The position numbers and the translations under genes are program-made. From an uncultured Gammaproteobacteria bacterium (GTDB taxonomy: Bacteria; Pseudomonadota; Gammaproteobacteria; Pseudomonadales; Pseudohongiellaceae), in contig CAIYIP010000495.1 of assembly GCA_903926285.1 (NCBI GenBank), forward strand, positions 1-6,544: a stretch of DNA of 6,544 bases, read 5' to 3'. This document shows, one piece after another, positions 1 through 5,104 of this stretch (its first letter is position 1; each line of letters starts with the position of its first letter). Under the pieces are notes generated by a model. The model did not search any database. It was not told the DNA's origin and was given only the letters and a program-made list of their open reading frames with translations.

Positions 1-386
1 TCCGCATTCCTTTCATCATGGGCGCAAACCCGAAGGCAGTACGTATTGAAGTGCGTTTCGGCGACTCCACTGCCAACCCATACCTGTTCTTCGCTGCAAT
101 GCTGATGGCAGGTATCGACGGCATCAAGAACAAGACCCACCCTGGCGAGCCTGCCACCAAGGACTTGTATGATCTGGAGCCAGAAGAAGAAGCGTTGATT
201 CCACAGGTTGCCAATGACCTGCTGGATGCACTGGAAAACCTGGACAAGGACCGTGCGTTCCTGACTGCTGGTGGCGTATTCAGCGATGACTTCATTGATG
301 CCTACATCGCCCTGAAAAAGCAGGACCATGTACTCGTCAACATGACCACTCATCCGCTGGAGTTTGAACTTTACTACAGCTGCTAA
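1..386 (+). CDS. glnA: Glutamine synthetase, type I, C-terminal part (5' truncated by window edge)
   Basis: This is the last 127 residues of glutamine synthetase, which makes glutamine from glutamate, ammonia and ATP in the cytoplasm as a dodecamer. The reading frame is open from base 3 and ends at TAA 384-386. The segment RIEVRF carries the Glu and Arg equivalent to E357 (metal ligand) and R359 (substrate binding) of the enterobacterial enzyme. Forty residues after that Glu lies a Tyr (codon 168-170) in DLYDLEPEE, exactly where the adenylylated Tyr397 sits. The enzyme is therefore probably the GlnE-regulated beta subtype. The typical ending with HPLEFELYYSC is complete. It is followed by hairpins and a terminator, so ntrBC downstream is expected to be mostly transcribed separately. 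The glnA promoter lies outside the window. The identification rests on close family similarity along the whole visible length. Confidence 0.97.
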   Translation, partial: RIPFIMGANPKAVRIEVRFGDSTANPYLFFAAMLMAGIDGIKNKTHPGEPATKDLYDLEPEEEALIPQVANDLLDALENLDKDRAFLTAGGVFSDDFIDAYIALKKQDHVLVNMTTHPLEFELYYSC

Positions 387-397
387 GTGGCCCTGAT

Positions 398-417
398 CCG
401 GGGGCTTATGCTCCCGG
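398..417 (+). other. Stem-loop in glnA 3' UTR, no T-tract
   Basis: CCGGGGGC (398-405) and GCTCCCGG (410-417) form an 8-bp stem with one G-T pair around a TTAT loop, 11 bases after the glnA stop codon. There is no following T run, so it is not itself an intrinsic terminator. It may protect the glnA mRNA 3' end or form part of a 3'-UTR-derived RNA together with the terminator just downstream. Confidence 0.6.
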
Positions 418-430
418 CATCAAATTCAAG

Positions 431-460
431 AAAGCCCGCACTAGAAGCGGGCTTTTTTTA
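431..460 (+). terminator. Rho-independent terminator of glnA
   Basis: AAAGCCCGC (431-439) pairs perfectly with GCGGGCTTT (447-455) around the 7-base loop ACTAGAA. The stem runs into a T tract at 453-459. This is a canonical strong intrinsic terminator 45 bases after the glnA stop. The upstream A run also gives weak terminator potential on the other strand, but no minus-strand gene reads towards it. Confidence 0.93.
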
Positions 461-504
461 TTCTGCCAAGAAACTGCCTGGTAGAATTTTCATGCCTGGC
501 AGAA
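461..504. repeat. Three 8-bp elements at exact 18-bp spacing upstream of ntrB
   Basis: TTCTGCCA at 461-468, TGGTAGAA at 479-486 and TGGCAGAA at 497-504 are copies of one 8-bp word. The first is inverted and the middle copy has one mismatch. All start 18 bp apart. The last two extend to a 12-bp direct repeat (TGCCTGGTAGAA at 475-486, TGCCTGGCAGAA at 493-504, 11 of 12 identical). The outer pair could also form an 8-bp stem in RNA. The function is unknown; a binding array for a regulator is one possibility. Confidence 0.6.
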
Positions 505-521
505 ACTTTTAAAGGCAATCG

Positions 522-534
522 TTCAGCAGCTGAA
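522..534. promoter_or_regulatory. 13-bp perfect palindrome in the glnA-ntrB gap
   Basis: TTCAGC-A-GCTGAA is a perfect inverted repeat with a single central base. It lies between the 18-bp-spaced elements and a weak -10-like CATAAT (545-550). It could be an operator, but I recognise no regulator for it, and 6-bp arms can arise by chance. Confidence 0.3.
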
Positions 535-569
535 ACTTTATGCCCATAATTCGAGCACAAAAAATCATG

Positions 570-586
570 CGCACCATTTTGAGGCG
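570..586. promoter_or_regulatory. NtrC-box-like site 1
   Basis: CGCACCATTTTGAGGCG matches the NtrC consensus TGCACCA-N3-TGGTGCA at 10 of the 14 specified positions. The left half is nearly perfect and the right half degenerate. It lies immediately upstream of the candidate -35 element TTGACA (592-597), 69 bp centre to centre from site 2. Its position before the gene for NtrC makes autoregulation a reasonable inference. Confidence 0.45.
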
Positions 587-591
587 ATTAT

Positions 592-620
592 TTGACATAC
601 CTGTTATGCTCAGACACGAT
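592..620 (+). promoter_or_regulatory. Candidate sigma-70 promoter for ntrBC
   Basis: A perfect TTGACA -35 box is at 592-597. At 17 bp spacing the -10 hexamer is weak (CACGAT, 615-620). An alternative is the extended -10 TGTTATGCT (602-610), which would not need the -35 box. Either would start transcription shortly before or at the second NtrC-like site, giving a leader of about 70-80 bases before the ntrB ATG. The -35 is clear and the -10 is not, hence moderate confidence. Confidence 0.4.
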
Positions 621-638
621 TTTACTGGGTTTTCCGGG

Positions 639-655
639 CTCACCAAACTGGTGCG
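639..655. promoter_or_regulatory. NtrC-box-like site 2 (possible autorepression operator)
   Basis: CTCACCAAACTGGTGCG matches TGCACCA-N3-TGGTGCA at 11 of 14 specified positions, including an intact CACCA-N3-TGGTG core palindrome. It sits downstream of the candidate promoter and 43 bases before the ntrB ATG, a position suited to repression. In enteric bacteria NtrC~P is known to repress the glnL (ntrB) promoter from such a site, and the arrangement here parallels that. Confidence 0.55.
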
Positions 656-670
656 GTAATTGCATAGGCA

Positions 671-684
671 AGGAACTACTTCCT
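671..684 (+). promoter_or_regulatory. Small hairpin containing the only Shine-Dalgarno-like sequence before ntrB
   Basis: AGGAA (671-675) and TTCCT (680-684) are perfect 5-bp arms around a CTAC loop. AAGGA (670-674) is the only good Shine-Dalgarno match upstream of ntrB, but it lies 24 bases before the ATG at 699, with no in-frame ATG, GTG or TTG at the usual distance. The motif is therefore both distant and possibly sequestered in RNA. This may mean weak translation initiation of ntrB. Confidence 0.35.
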
Positions 685-698
685 ATAAAGCCACACGC

Positions 699-1823
699 AT
701 GGACGCCGCACACCGAAAAGACAGGTATCAAAATATATTGAATACCGACAACTTCAACACCAGCATCCTTGATAGCCTTACTACAGCGGTATTGATGCTC
801 AACGCAGATCATTGCCTCTACCATATGAACCTGGCCGCTCAGTCGCTGCTTGAGACCAGTAATCGTCACTCTCACAACGCGCATATAACCGAATTGCTGC
901 GCAATACCCATGAACTGGTACTGGCATTAACCGCTGTCAGCAAAAGCGGCAACACTCTCATCACTCGCATGGTCGAGCTGACCCTCACCAACGGCAACAA
1001 GATCCTCGTGGACTACTCCATCACCATTTTGACCGAGCTTGGTGTAAATTTTTTCCTGCTCGAACTGCATGAAATTAACCGCTCCCTTTCCAGAACGCGC
1101 AAGGAGCACCTGATTTTAAATCACGAAACCACAGTGGAGATGATTCGCGGCCTGAGCCATGAAATCAAGAATCCCCTGGGCGGTATCCGTGGCGCAGCGC
1201 AGCTTCTCGCCAGCGAACTACCAGACTCACAACTCCAGGACTACACCAACGTTATCATTGAAGAAACGGATCGTCTCGTAAACCTGGTGGACCGCATGAC
1301 TGGCGCTTACAAGAAGCCCCATATTCGCCAGCTTAATGTGCATGAAGTGCTTGAGCGCGTGCGTAGTCTTGTTGAAGCAGAAACAAAGGGCTCGATCCAG
1401 CTTGTGCGCGATTACGATCCCAGTTTACCTGAAATAAATGGTGATCTTGAACAGTTGATCCAGGCCGTATTGAACATCGTGCGCAATGCGATGCAGGCCC
1501 TTACTGAAAATAAACTCAAGGGACGCGAACCCCAGATAACCCTCCGCACACGCGCCATTAACAACACCACAATCGGCACTATCACTCACCGTCTGATTGC
1601 ACGTATTGAAATAATCGATAACGGTCCAGGCATTGCACCTGATCTCCTCGAGAACATTTTCTACCCGCTTATCAGTGGCAGAGCCGAGGGCACAGGACTT
1701 GGCCTGTCTATTGCGCAGAATATTCTGAAGAATCATGCCGGCTTGATCGAATGTGAAAGCCAGCCAGGCAAAACCCGCTTTATTTTATCTATCCCTTTTA
1801 TACATGAAGGTGACAACGCATGA
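699..1823 (+). CDS. ntrB: Nitrogen regulation sensor histidine kinase/phosphatase NtrB (GlnL)
   Basis: This 374-residue cytoplasmic sensor kinase autophosphorylates and passes phosphate to NtrC when nitrogen is short. The family is also a PII-stimulated NtrC~P phosphatase. The N-terminal PAS-type region spans roughly residues 18-130 and no membrane segment is visible. The H box is GLSHEIKNPLGG with phosphoacceptor H154. The N box is NIVRNAMQAL (about 259-268), the G1 box DNGPGIAP (307-314), and the G2 box GTGLGLSIA (331-339) after the characteristic FYPLISGR. Length is slightly above the about 350 residues of the E. coli protein, the excess being at the N terminus. ATG 699 is chosen because it is the first ATG in frame and the family match begins soon after. 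A TTG at 660 would add 13 residues but has no ribosome site. It overlaps ntrC by 4 bp, indicating translational coupling, and is probably controlled by the NtrC-like boxes upstream. Confidence 0.96.
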   Translation: MDAAHRKDRYQNILNTDNFNTSILDSLTTAVLMLNADHCLYHMNLAAQSLLETSNRHSHNAHITELLRNTHELVLALTAVSKSGNTLITRMVELTLTNGNKILVDYSITILTELGVNFFLLELHEINRSLSRTRKEHLILNHETTVEMIRGLSHEIKNPLGGIRGAAQLLASELPDSQLQDYTNVIIEETDRLVNLVDRMTGAYKKPHIRQLNVHEVLERVRSLVEAETKGSIQLVRDYDPSLPEINGDLEQLIQAVLNIVRNAMQALTENKLKGREPQITLRTRAINNTTIGTITHRLIARIEIIDNGPGIAPDLLENIFYPLISGRAEGTGLGLSIAQNILKNHAGLIECESQPGKTRFILSIPFIHEGDNA

Positions 1824-3253
1824 CCAAGGATCTGATCTGGATAGTAGACGATGACCGCTCTATCCGCTGGGTACTCGAAAAGTCCTTTGATAAAGCTGGC
1901 TTCAATAGCGAAAGTTTTGAAAATGGTGACGTACTGCTCGCACGCCTGAAATCTGCGCAGCCGGACGCCATCATCAGCGACATTCGCATGCCGGGTACAG
2001 ATGGACTTGATGTATTGATCAAAGTGCAGGAAAACTACCCACAAGTTCCCGTCATCATCATGACCGCGCACTCTGACCTATCGAGCGCAGTAAAGTCCTA
2101 CAAGCGCGGAGCCTTTGAATATCTACCCAAACCTTTTGATGTAAACGAAGCGGTTGCAGTAGCTGCACGCGCCGTCAAACATGGACGCGAAGCAAAAGGT
2201 GAACCTCAGGTAGCAACTCCTCCGGAAACCCGCGAAATTATCGGCGAGGCGCCCTCCATGCAGGAGGTGTTCCGCGCCATTGGCAGGCTGTCCCACTCCA
2301 ACATCACTGTACTGATCAAAGGCGAGTCAGGCACCGGCAAGGAACTGGTTGCCCAGGCCCTGCACAGACATAGCCCACGCTCTGATAAACCTTATATACC
2401 TCTTAACGTGGCAGCCATTCCCAAAGACTTGATTGAATCCGAATTGTTTGGGCACGAAAAAGGCGCCTTCACTGGTGCCACCCAAACTCGCGTGGGTCGG
2501 TTTGAACAGGCGCATAATGGCACCTTGTTTCTGGACGAAATCGGCGACATGCCGATGGAAACCCAAACCCGTCTGTTACGCGTGTTGGCAGATGGCGAGT
2601 TCTATCGTGTTGGCGGTTTAACACCCATCAAGGTTGACGTGAGGGTTATTGCAGCAACCCATCAGAATCTGGAAGCGCGTGTAAAGGAACACCTGTTTCG
2701 CGAAGACTTGTTTCATCGCCTGAATGTAATCCCGATCAACCTGCCCAAGCTGGCCGATCGCCGCGAAGATATTCCTGCACTTTGTGAGCACTTTCTGCGC
2801 AAGGCCGCGCAACAGATGGGCGTCGAGAAAAAAATGCTGCGTCCCGAGACCAGCAAATTTCTCACCAACCTGCCTTGGCCCGGCAACGTCAGGCAGCTGG
2901 AGAATTTTTGCAGCTGGATAACCGTGATGGCGTCAGGCCGCGAAATTTTTATTACCGACCTGCCGGAAGAATTTCATAAACTCGGCAATGACAATCCCGT
3001 GGCAGGCAACTGGATCCAGAACCTTAAGCATTGGGCGGATCAGGAATTAAGCCTCGGTCATTCCGGCATTCTGCAACAAGCCACACCGTTCTTTGAAAAG
3101 TGCATGATTGAAGTTGCGCTCAAACACAGCGGCGGCCGCAAGCGTGATGCTTCGGAATTACTGGGCTGGGGTCGTAACACGCTCACCCGCAAGATCAAGG
3201 AACTGGGAATGGAAGCCGGCAAAGAAGAGGAGGATGAAGAAACATCCACTTGA
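1820..3253 (+). CDS. ntrC: Nitrogen response regulator NtrC (GlnG), sigma-54 enhancer-binding protein
   Basis: This 477-residue response regulator hydrolyses ATP to remodel sigma-54 RNA polymerase at nitrogen-regulated promoters. The receiver domain (about 4-120) has the acidic pocket VDDD (9-12), phosphoacceptor D54 in SDIRMPG, T82 and K104. The AAA+ domain (about 140-380) shows GESGTGKE (168-175, Walker A), the sigma-54 contact loop GAFTGA (215-220), TLFLDE (235-240, Walker B) and an arginine-rich REDLFHRLN (294-302). The Fis-type helix-turn-helix (about 430-463) ends with the family signature LLGWGRNTLTRKIKELGME. A run of acidic residues EEEDEE follows, a small extension beyond where E. 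coli NtrC ends. The start ATG overlaps the ntrB stop as ATGA, and AAGGTGA (1807-1813) lies 6 bases upstream as a good ribosome site. All catalytic residues appear intact. Confidence 0.97.
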   Translation: MTKDLIWIVDDDRSIRWVLEKSFDKAGFNSESFENGDVLLARLKSAQPDAIISDIRMPGTDGLDVLIKVQENYPQVPVIIMTAHSDLSSAVKSYKRGAFEYLPKPFDVNEAVAVAARAVKHGREAKGEPQVATPPETREIIGEAPSMQEVFRAIGRLSHSNITVLIKGESGTGKELVAQALHRHSPRSDKPYIPLNVAAIPKDLIESELFGHEKGAFTGATQTRVGRFEQAHNGTLFLDEIGDMPMETQTRLLRVLADGEFYRVGGLTPIKVDVRVIAATHQNLEARVKEHLFREDLFHRLNVIPINLPKLADRREDIPALCEHFLRKAAQQMGVEKKMLRPETSKFLTNLPWPGNVRQLENFCSWITVMASGREIFITDLPEEFHKLGNDNPVAGNWIQNLKHWADQELSLGHSGILQQATPFFEKCMIEVALKHSGGRKRDASELLGWGRNTLTRKIKELGMEAGKEEEDEETST

Positions 3254-3254
3254 T

Positions 3255-3277
3255 GCCAGGACATTTCCGCTCCTGGC
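3255..3277 (+). other. Hairpin after ntrC, possible weak or Rho-dependent 3' end
   Basis: GCCAGGA (3255-3261) and TCCTGGC (3271-3277) form a perfect 7-bp stem with a 9-base loop, directly after the ntrC stop. No T run follows, so it is not a canonical intrinsic terminator. It may stabilise the ntrBC 3' end. No other termination signal is visible before trmL. Confidence 0.5.
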
Positions 3278-3315
3278 TCAAACCGTGTCATCGACTTCGG
3301 CGCCGTTGTCTCTGC

Positions 3316-3343
3316 TTGCTTCTTGTTAAAACCCGAGAATAAT
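3316..3343 (+). promoter_or_regulatory. Candidate promoter for trmL
   Basis: TTGCTT (3316-3321) and AATAAT (3338-3343) are separated by 16 bp, with partial matches to both sigma-70 hexamers. Transcription would begin near 3350, at the edge of the palindrome at 3352-3366. It is only a weak sequence-based prediction, and trmL could also be read through from ntrC. Confidence 0.3.
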
Positions 3344-3351
3344 CCGTGACA

Positions 3352-3366
3352 CAGGCATGATGCCTG
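3352..3366. promoter_or_regulatory. 15-bp perfect palindrome upstream of trmL
   Basis: CAGGCAT-G-ATGCCTG is a perfect 7-bp inverted repeat with a single central base, ending 24 bases before the trmL start. It overlaps or follows the predicted transcription start, where a repressor operator would sit. With a one-base loop it is better suited to a dimeric DNA-binding protein than to an RNA hairpin. I do not know the regulator. Confidence 0.4.
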
Positions 3367-3390
3367 CGCTTGCGGATTTAGCACCCTTTT

Positions 3391-3873
3391 ATGTTCAACA
3401 TTGTTCTCTTCGAACCTGAAATTCCGCCTAATACCGGCAACATAATCCGTCTTGCCAGCAATACCGGCTGTCGCCTGCACTTAATAGAACCGCTCGGTTT
3501 CAGCCTTGATGAAAAAAACCTGCGCCGTGCTGGGCTTGATTATCATCAGTACAGTACGGTGATCGTACATGCTGACTGGAATGCATTTATCGCAAGCTGC
3601 GCGCCAGCGAGACTCTTTGCGATCAGCACCAAGGGCAATCTTTCTTACACCGAGATTGCGTTCAGGAAGGATGACTATTTTGTGTTTGGGCCGGAAACCC
3701 GCGGCTTGCCTGAAAATCTGCGGAGCTCGGACCAGTTTATCGAAGTACTGCGATTGCCCATGATCGAACTCAGTCGCAGCATGAATCTCTCGAATGCAGT
3801 TGCAGTAGTGATATATGAGGCTTGGCGCCAGGTCGAATTCGCAGGCGCCAAAGTGGCACTTCCGCAGGCATAA
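3391..3873 (+). CDS. trmL: tRNA (cytidine/uridine-34-2'-O)-methyltransferase TrmL
   Basis: This 160-residue SPOUT-family enzyme transfers a methyl group from S-adenosylmethionine to the 2'-OH of the wobble nucleotide of tRNA-Leu isoacceptors. The N-terminal signature EPEIPPNTGNIIRLASNTG (8-26), RRAGLDYH (45-52), FGPETRGLP (99-107) and SRSMNLSNAVAVVIYEAWRQ (128-147) are all present. The last two form the trefoil-knot cofactor site of the family. Length is close to the 157 residues of E. coli TrmL (YibK), and the chosen ATG aligns with its start. No good Shine-Dalgarno precedes it. It converges on secB across a shared terminator. The nucleoside specificity is inferred from the subfamily. Confidence 0.95.
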   Translation: MFNIVLFEPEIPPNTGNIIRLASNTGCRLHLIEPLGFSLDEKNLRRAGLDYHQYSTVIVHADWNAFIASCAPARLFAISTKGNLSYTEIAFRKDDYFVFGPETRGLPENLRSSDQFIEVLRLPMIELSRSMNLSNAVAVVIYEAWRQVEFAGAKVALPQA

Positions 3874-3875
3874 AA

Positions 3876-3910
3876 TAAAAAAGGCGGAACAGTTACCCGT
3901 TCCGCCTTTT
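3876..3910. terminator. Bidirectional Rho-independent terminator between trmL and secB
   Basis: AAGGCGGAAC (3881-3890) and GTTCCGCCTT (3899-3908) form a perfect 10-bp stem around an 8-base loop. Ts continue to 3910 on the plus strand, and the A run at 3876-3882 gives a T tract on the minus strand. It starts just after the trmL stop and 22 bases beyond the end of secB, so it serves both convergent genes. Confidence 0.93.
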
Positions 3911-3932
3911 GAATTTGTGCTGCAAGGATTGC

Positions 3933-4427
3933 TTAATTCAGCTGCCCAGCGGCCTCCGCTTTTTCTACCTGGTTACGCTTGGCCTGCATGTAGACGGCTT
4001 CGAAGTTGATCGGAGCCAACATCAGTGCCGGGAAGCTGCCTTTGGTCACCAAGGCATCTACTGCTTCGCGACCGTATGGGAACAGGACTGTGGGGCAGGT
4101 AATGGTTAACACCTGCTCAAGGCGCTCACCTTCCAGACCTGTCACTTCAAATATGCCTGCTTGCTGAACTTCAACGAGGAATATGGTTTTATCGTCCTGC
4201 TTTACATCAGCAGTAAGACGCAGCACCACTTCATAGGTGTTGCCATCAAGCTTTTTGCTACGGCTGTTTATGCTGAAATTGACCGCAGGGGTGTAGGCCC
4301 GACGGAAGCAGTCCGGCGTATCGGGAGCTTCAAACGAAGCATCCTTGATATAAATCCTCTGAACACCGAAACGGGTTTCAGCAGGCTGGGTAGGAACCGG
4401 ATTAACTTGATTGTCATTTTCTGCCAT
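3933..4427 (-). CDS. secB: Protein-export chaperone SecB
   Basis: This 164-residue cytoplasmic chaperone works as a tetramer, keeping preproteins unfolded and delivering them to SecA at the Sec translocon. Family landmarks are RIYIKDASFEAPDTP (24-38), YEVVLRLT (65-72), FLVEVQQAGIF (83-93), CPTVLFPYGREAVDALVTKGSFP (111-133, cut by one or two substitutions relative to E. coli) and LAPINFEAVY (137-146). Length is close to the E. coli 155 residues, with a slightly longer N-terminal lead. The C-terminal tail is variable in the family and here is rich in Ala, Glu and Gln. The start is supported by AAGGTGA on the minus strand (plus coordinates 4431-4437). It lies 42 bp downstream of the rhodanese gene in the same direction, probably in one operon, and ends at the shared terminator. 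Confidence 0.97.
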   Translation of the reverse strand: MAENDNQVNPVPTQPAETRFGVQRIYIKDASFEAPDTPDCFRRAYTPAVNFSINSRSKKLDGNTYEVVLRLTADVKQDDKTIFLVEVQQAGIFEVTGLEGERLEQVLTITCPTVLFPYGREAVDALVTKGSFPALMLAPINFEAVYMQAKRNQVEKAEAAGQLN

Positions 4428-4469
4428 GAGTCACCTTTTTTCGCGAAGACTGTTAAATAATTAGGGCGC

Positions 4470-4883
4470 TTATTTCACCACAGGGAGGTTTTGTGCGTGC
4501 CATTCGGCCATACCACCAAACATTTTCAGAGCAGTGGTAAAACCCTTGGCTTGCAATATCTTGACGGCATCCCCGGAATGATGACCCATCTGGCACACCA
4601 CGATAACGGGGGTTTCTTGCATTTTGTCCAGCTCGGCAATACGTTCATGCAATTTGGCCAGCGGGATGTTAATCGCATCCACTATATGGCCCTTGTCAAA
4701 ATCCTTGCGTTCGCGGATATCAAGAAAGGTCCCATCGGCACGATTGACCAGAATTGCTGCGGCCTGCGGACTGACACTTTTCGCGGTTTTTGAGTTCAGA
4801 TAGGCCAGCAATAACGTAGCAATACCCAGCCACAGGCCAGCAAGTATCCAATGTGTTACAAGAAAATCCAGAAAACGAGCCAT
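4470..4883 (-). CDS. Membrane-anchored rhodanese-domain protein (YibN-like)
   Basis: This 137-residue protein has one N-terminal hydrophobic segment at about residues 12-29 (WILAGLWLGIATLLLAYL). A single rhodanese domain follows from about 38 to 135. FLDIRERKDFDKGHIVDAINIP (53-74 region) is the usual beta-strand and CH2A-like segment. The active-site loop is C97-QMGHHS, with the catalytic Cys intact and His where CxxGxRS loops often have Arg. A loop this short suggests a sulfurtransferase-type rather than phosphatase-type domain, but no substrate can be named. It resembles E. coli YibN in size, anchor and location next to secB and opposite gpmI. The ATG at 4881-4883 has only a weak upstream AAAAG ribosome site. 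It is probably the first gene of a two-gene operon with secB. Confidence 0.9.
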   Translation of the reverse strand: MARFLDFLVTHWILAGLWLGIATLLLAYLNSKTAKSVSPQAAAILVNRADGTFLDIRERKDFDKGHIVDAINIPLAKLHERIAELDKMQETPVIVVCQMGHHSGDAVKILQAKGFTTALKMFGGMAEWHAQNLPVVK

Positions 4884-4915
4884 GCACTTTTATCTGATAG
4901 AGGCTGAATGTTGTC

Positions 4916-4925
4916 CGCAGCTGCG
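4916..4925. promoter_or_regulatory. 10-bp palindrome in the leader of the rhodanese-secB operon
   Basis: CGCAGCTGCG is a perfect palindrome lying about 15-25 bases downstream of the predicted minus-strand transcription start. It may be an operator or nothing; 10-bp palindromes of this kind occur by chance. Confidence 0.2.
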
Positions 4926-4946
4926 AGCCTATTGCGGGAGCGCGGG

Positions 4947-4975
4947 AGTATACACAGCTGGCCTGAATAAGTCAG
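4947..4975 (-). promoter_or_regulatory. Sigma-70 promoter for rhodanese-secB operon
   Basis: Read on the minus strand, CTGACT (4975-4970) is followed after exactly 17 bp by TATACT (4952-4947), with 4 of 6 and 5 of 6 consensus matches. Transcription would start near 4940, about 57 bases before the rhodanese ATG. An inverted repeat, CCTGA-N5-TCAGG at 4962-4976, overlaps the -35 box and could allow repressor control. Confidence 0.55.
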
Positions 4976-5092
4976 GGGTTCGGGATGCGCTGATTTACGC
5001 TGGATTCGGCTTGGCAGTGTCCATTAGAATCCAACACATGGGGCAACTAGCTGCCAGAAATTAAAGTTAATTATCAATAGGCACGTTCGTTG

Positions 5093-5102
5093 CTGACGTC
5101 AG
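5093..5102. promoter_or_regulatory. CTGACGTCAG palindrome upstream of gpmI
   Basis: This is a perfect 10-bp palindrome about 75 bases before the gpmI start, immediately before the TAAG repeat cluster. It has the form of a dimer-binding operator, but no regulator can be assigned from sequence. Confidence 0.3.
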
Positions 5103-5104
5103 GC

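Noticed and set aside
480..511. Possible sigma-54 promoter (TGGTAG or TGGCAG elements) before ntrB
   Set aside because: The GG-N10-GC spacing is not met: GC follows the first GG after 12 bases, and none follows the second at the right distance.
660..698. TTG at 660 as the ntrB start, adding 13 residues
   Set aside because: No ribosome site precedes it, it lies only 4 bp after the second NtrC-like box, and the added residues do not resemble the family N terminus.
3058..3480. 140-codon minus-strand frame across the ntrC end and trmL start
   Set aside because: It overlaps two conserved genes on the other strand, and the translation has low-complexity Ser/Pro-rich sequence with no family features.
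3909..4460. Plus-strand open frames opposite secB (66 and 99 codons)
   Set aside because: They are antisense to a conserved secB and follow a strong terminator; no domain is visible.
5011..5030. TTGGCA plus TAGAAT as a gpmI promoter, or TTGGCA as a sigma-54 -24 element
   Set aside because: The spacer between the two hexamers is only 8 bp, and there is no GC at the sigma-54 -12 position.
4882..5064. 60-codon plus-strand frame in the rhodanese/gpmI divergent region
   Set aside because: It begins inside the rhodanese start codon, has no ribosome site, and runs through the minus-strand promoter. I find no supporting signature.
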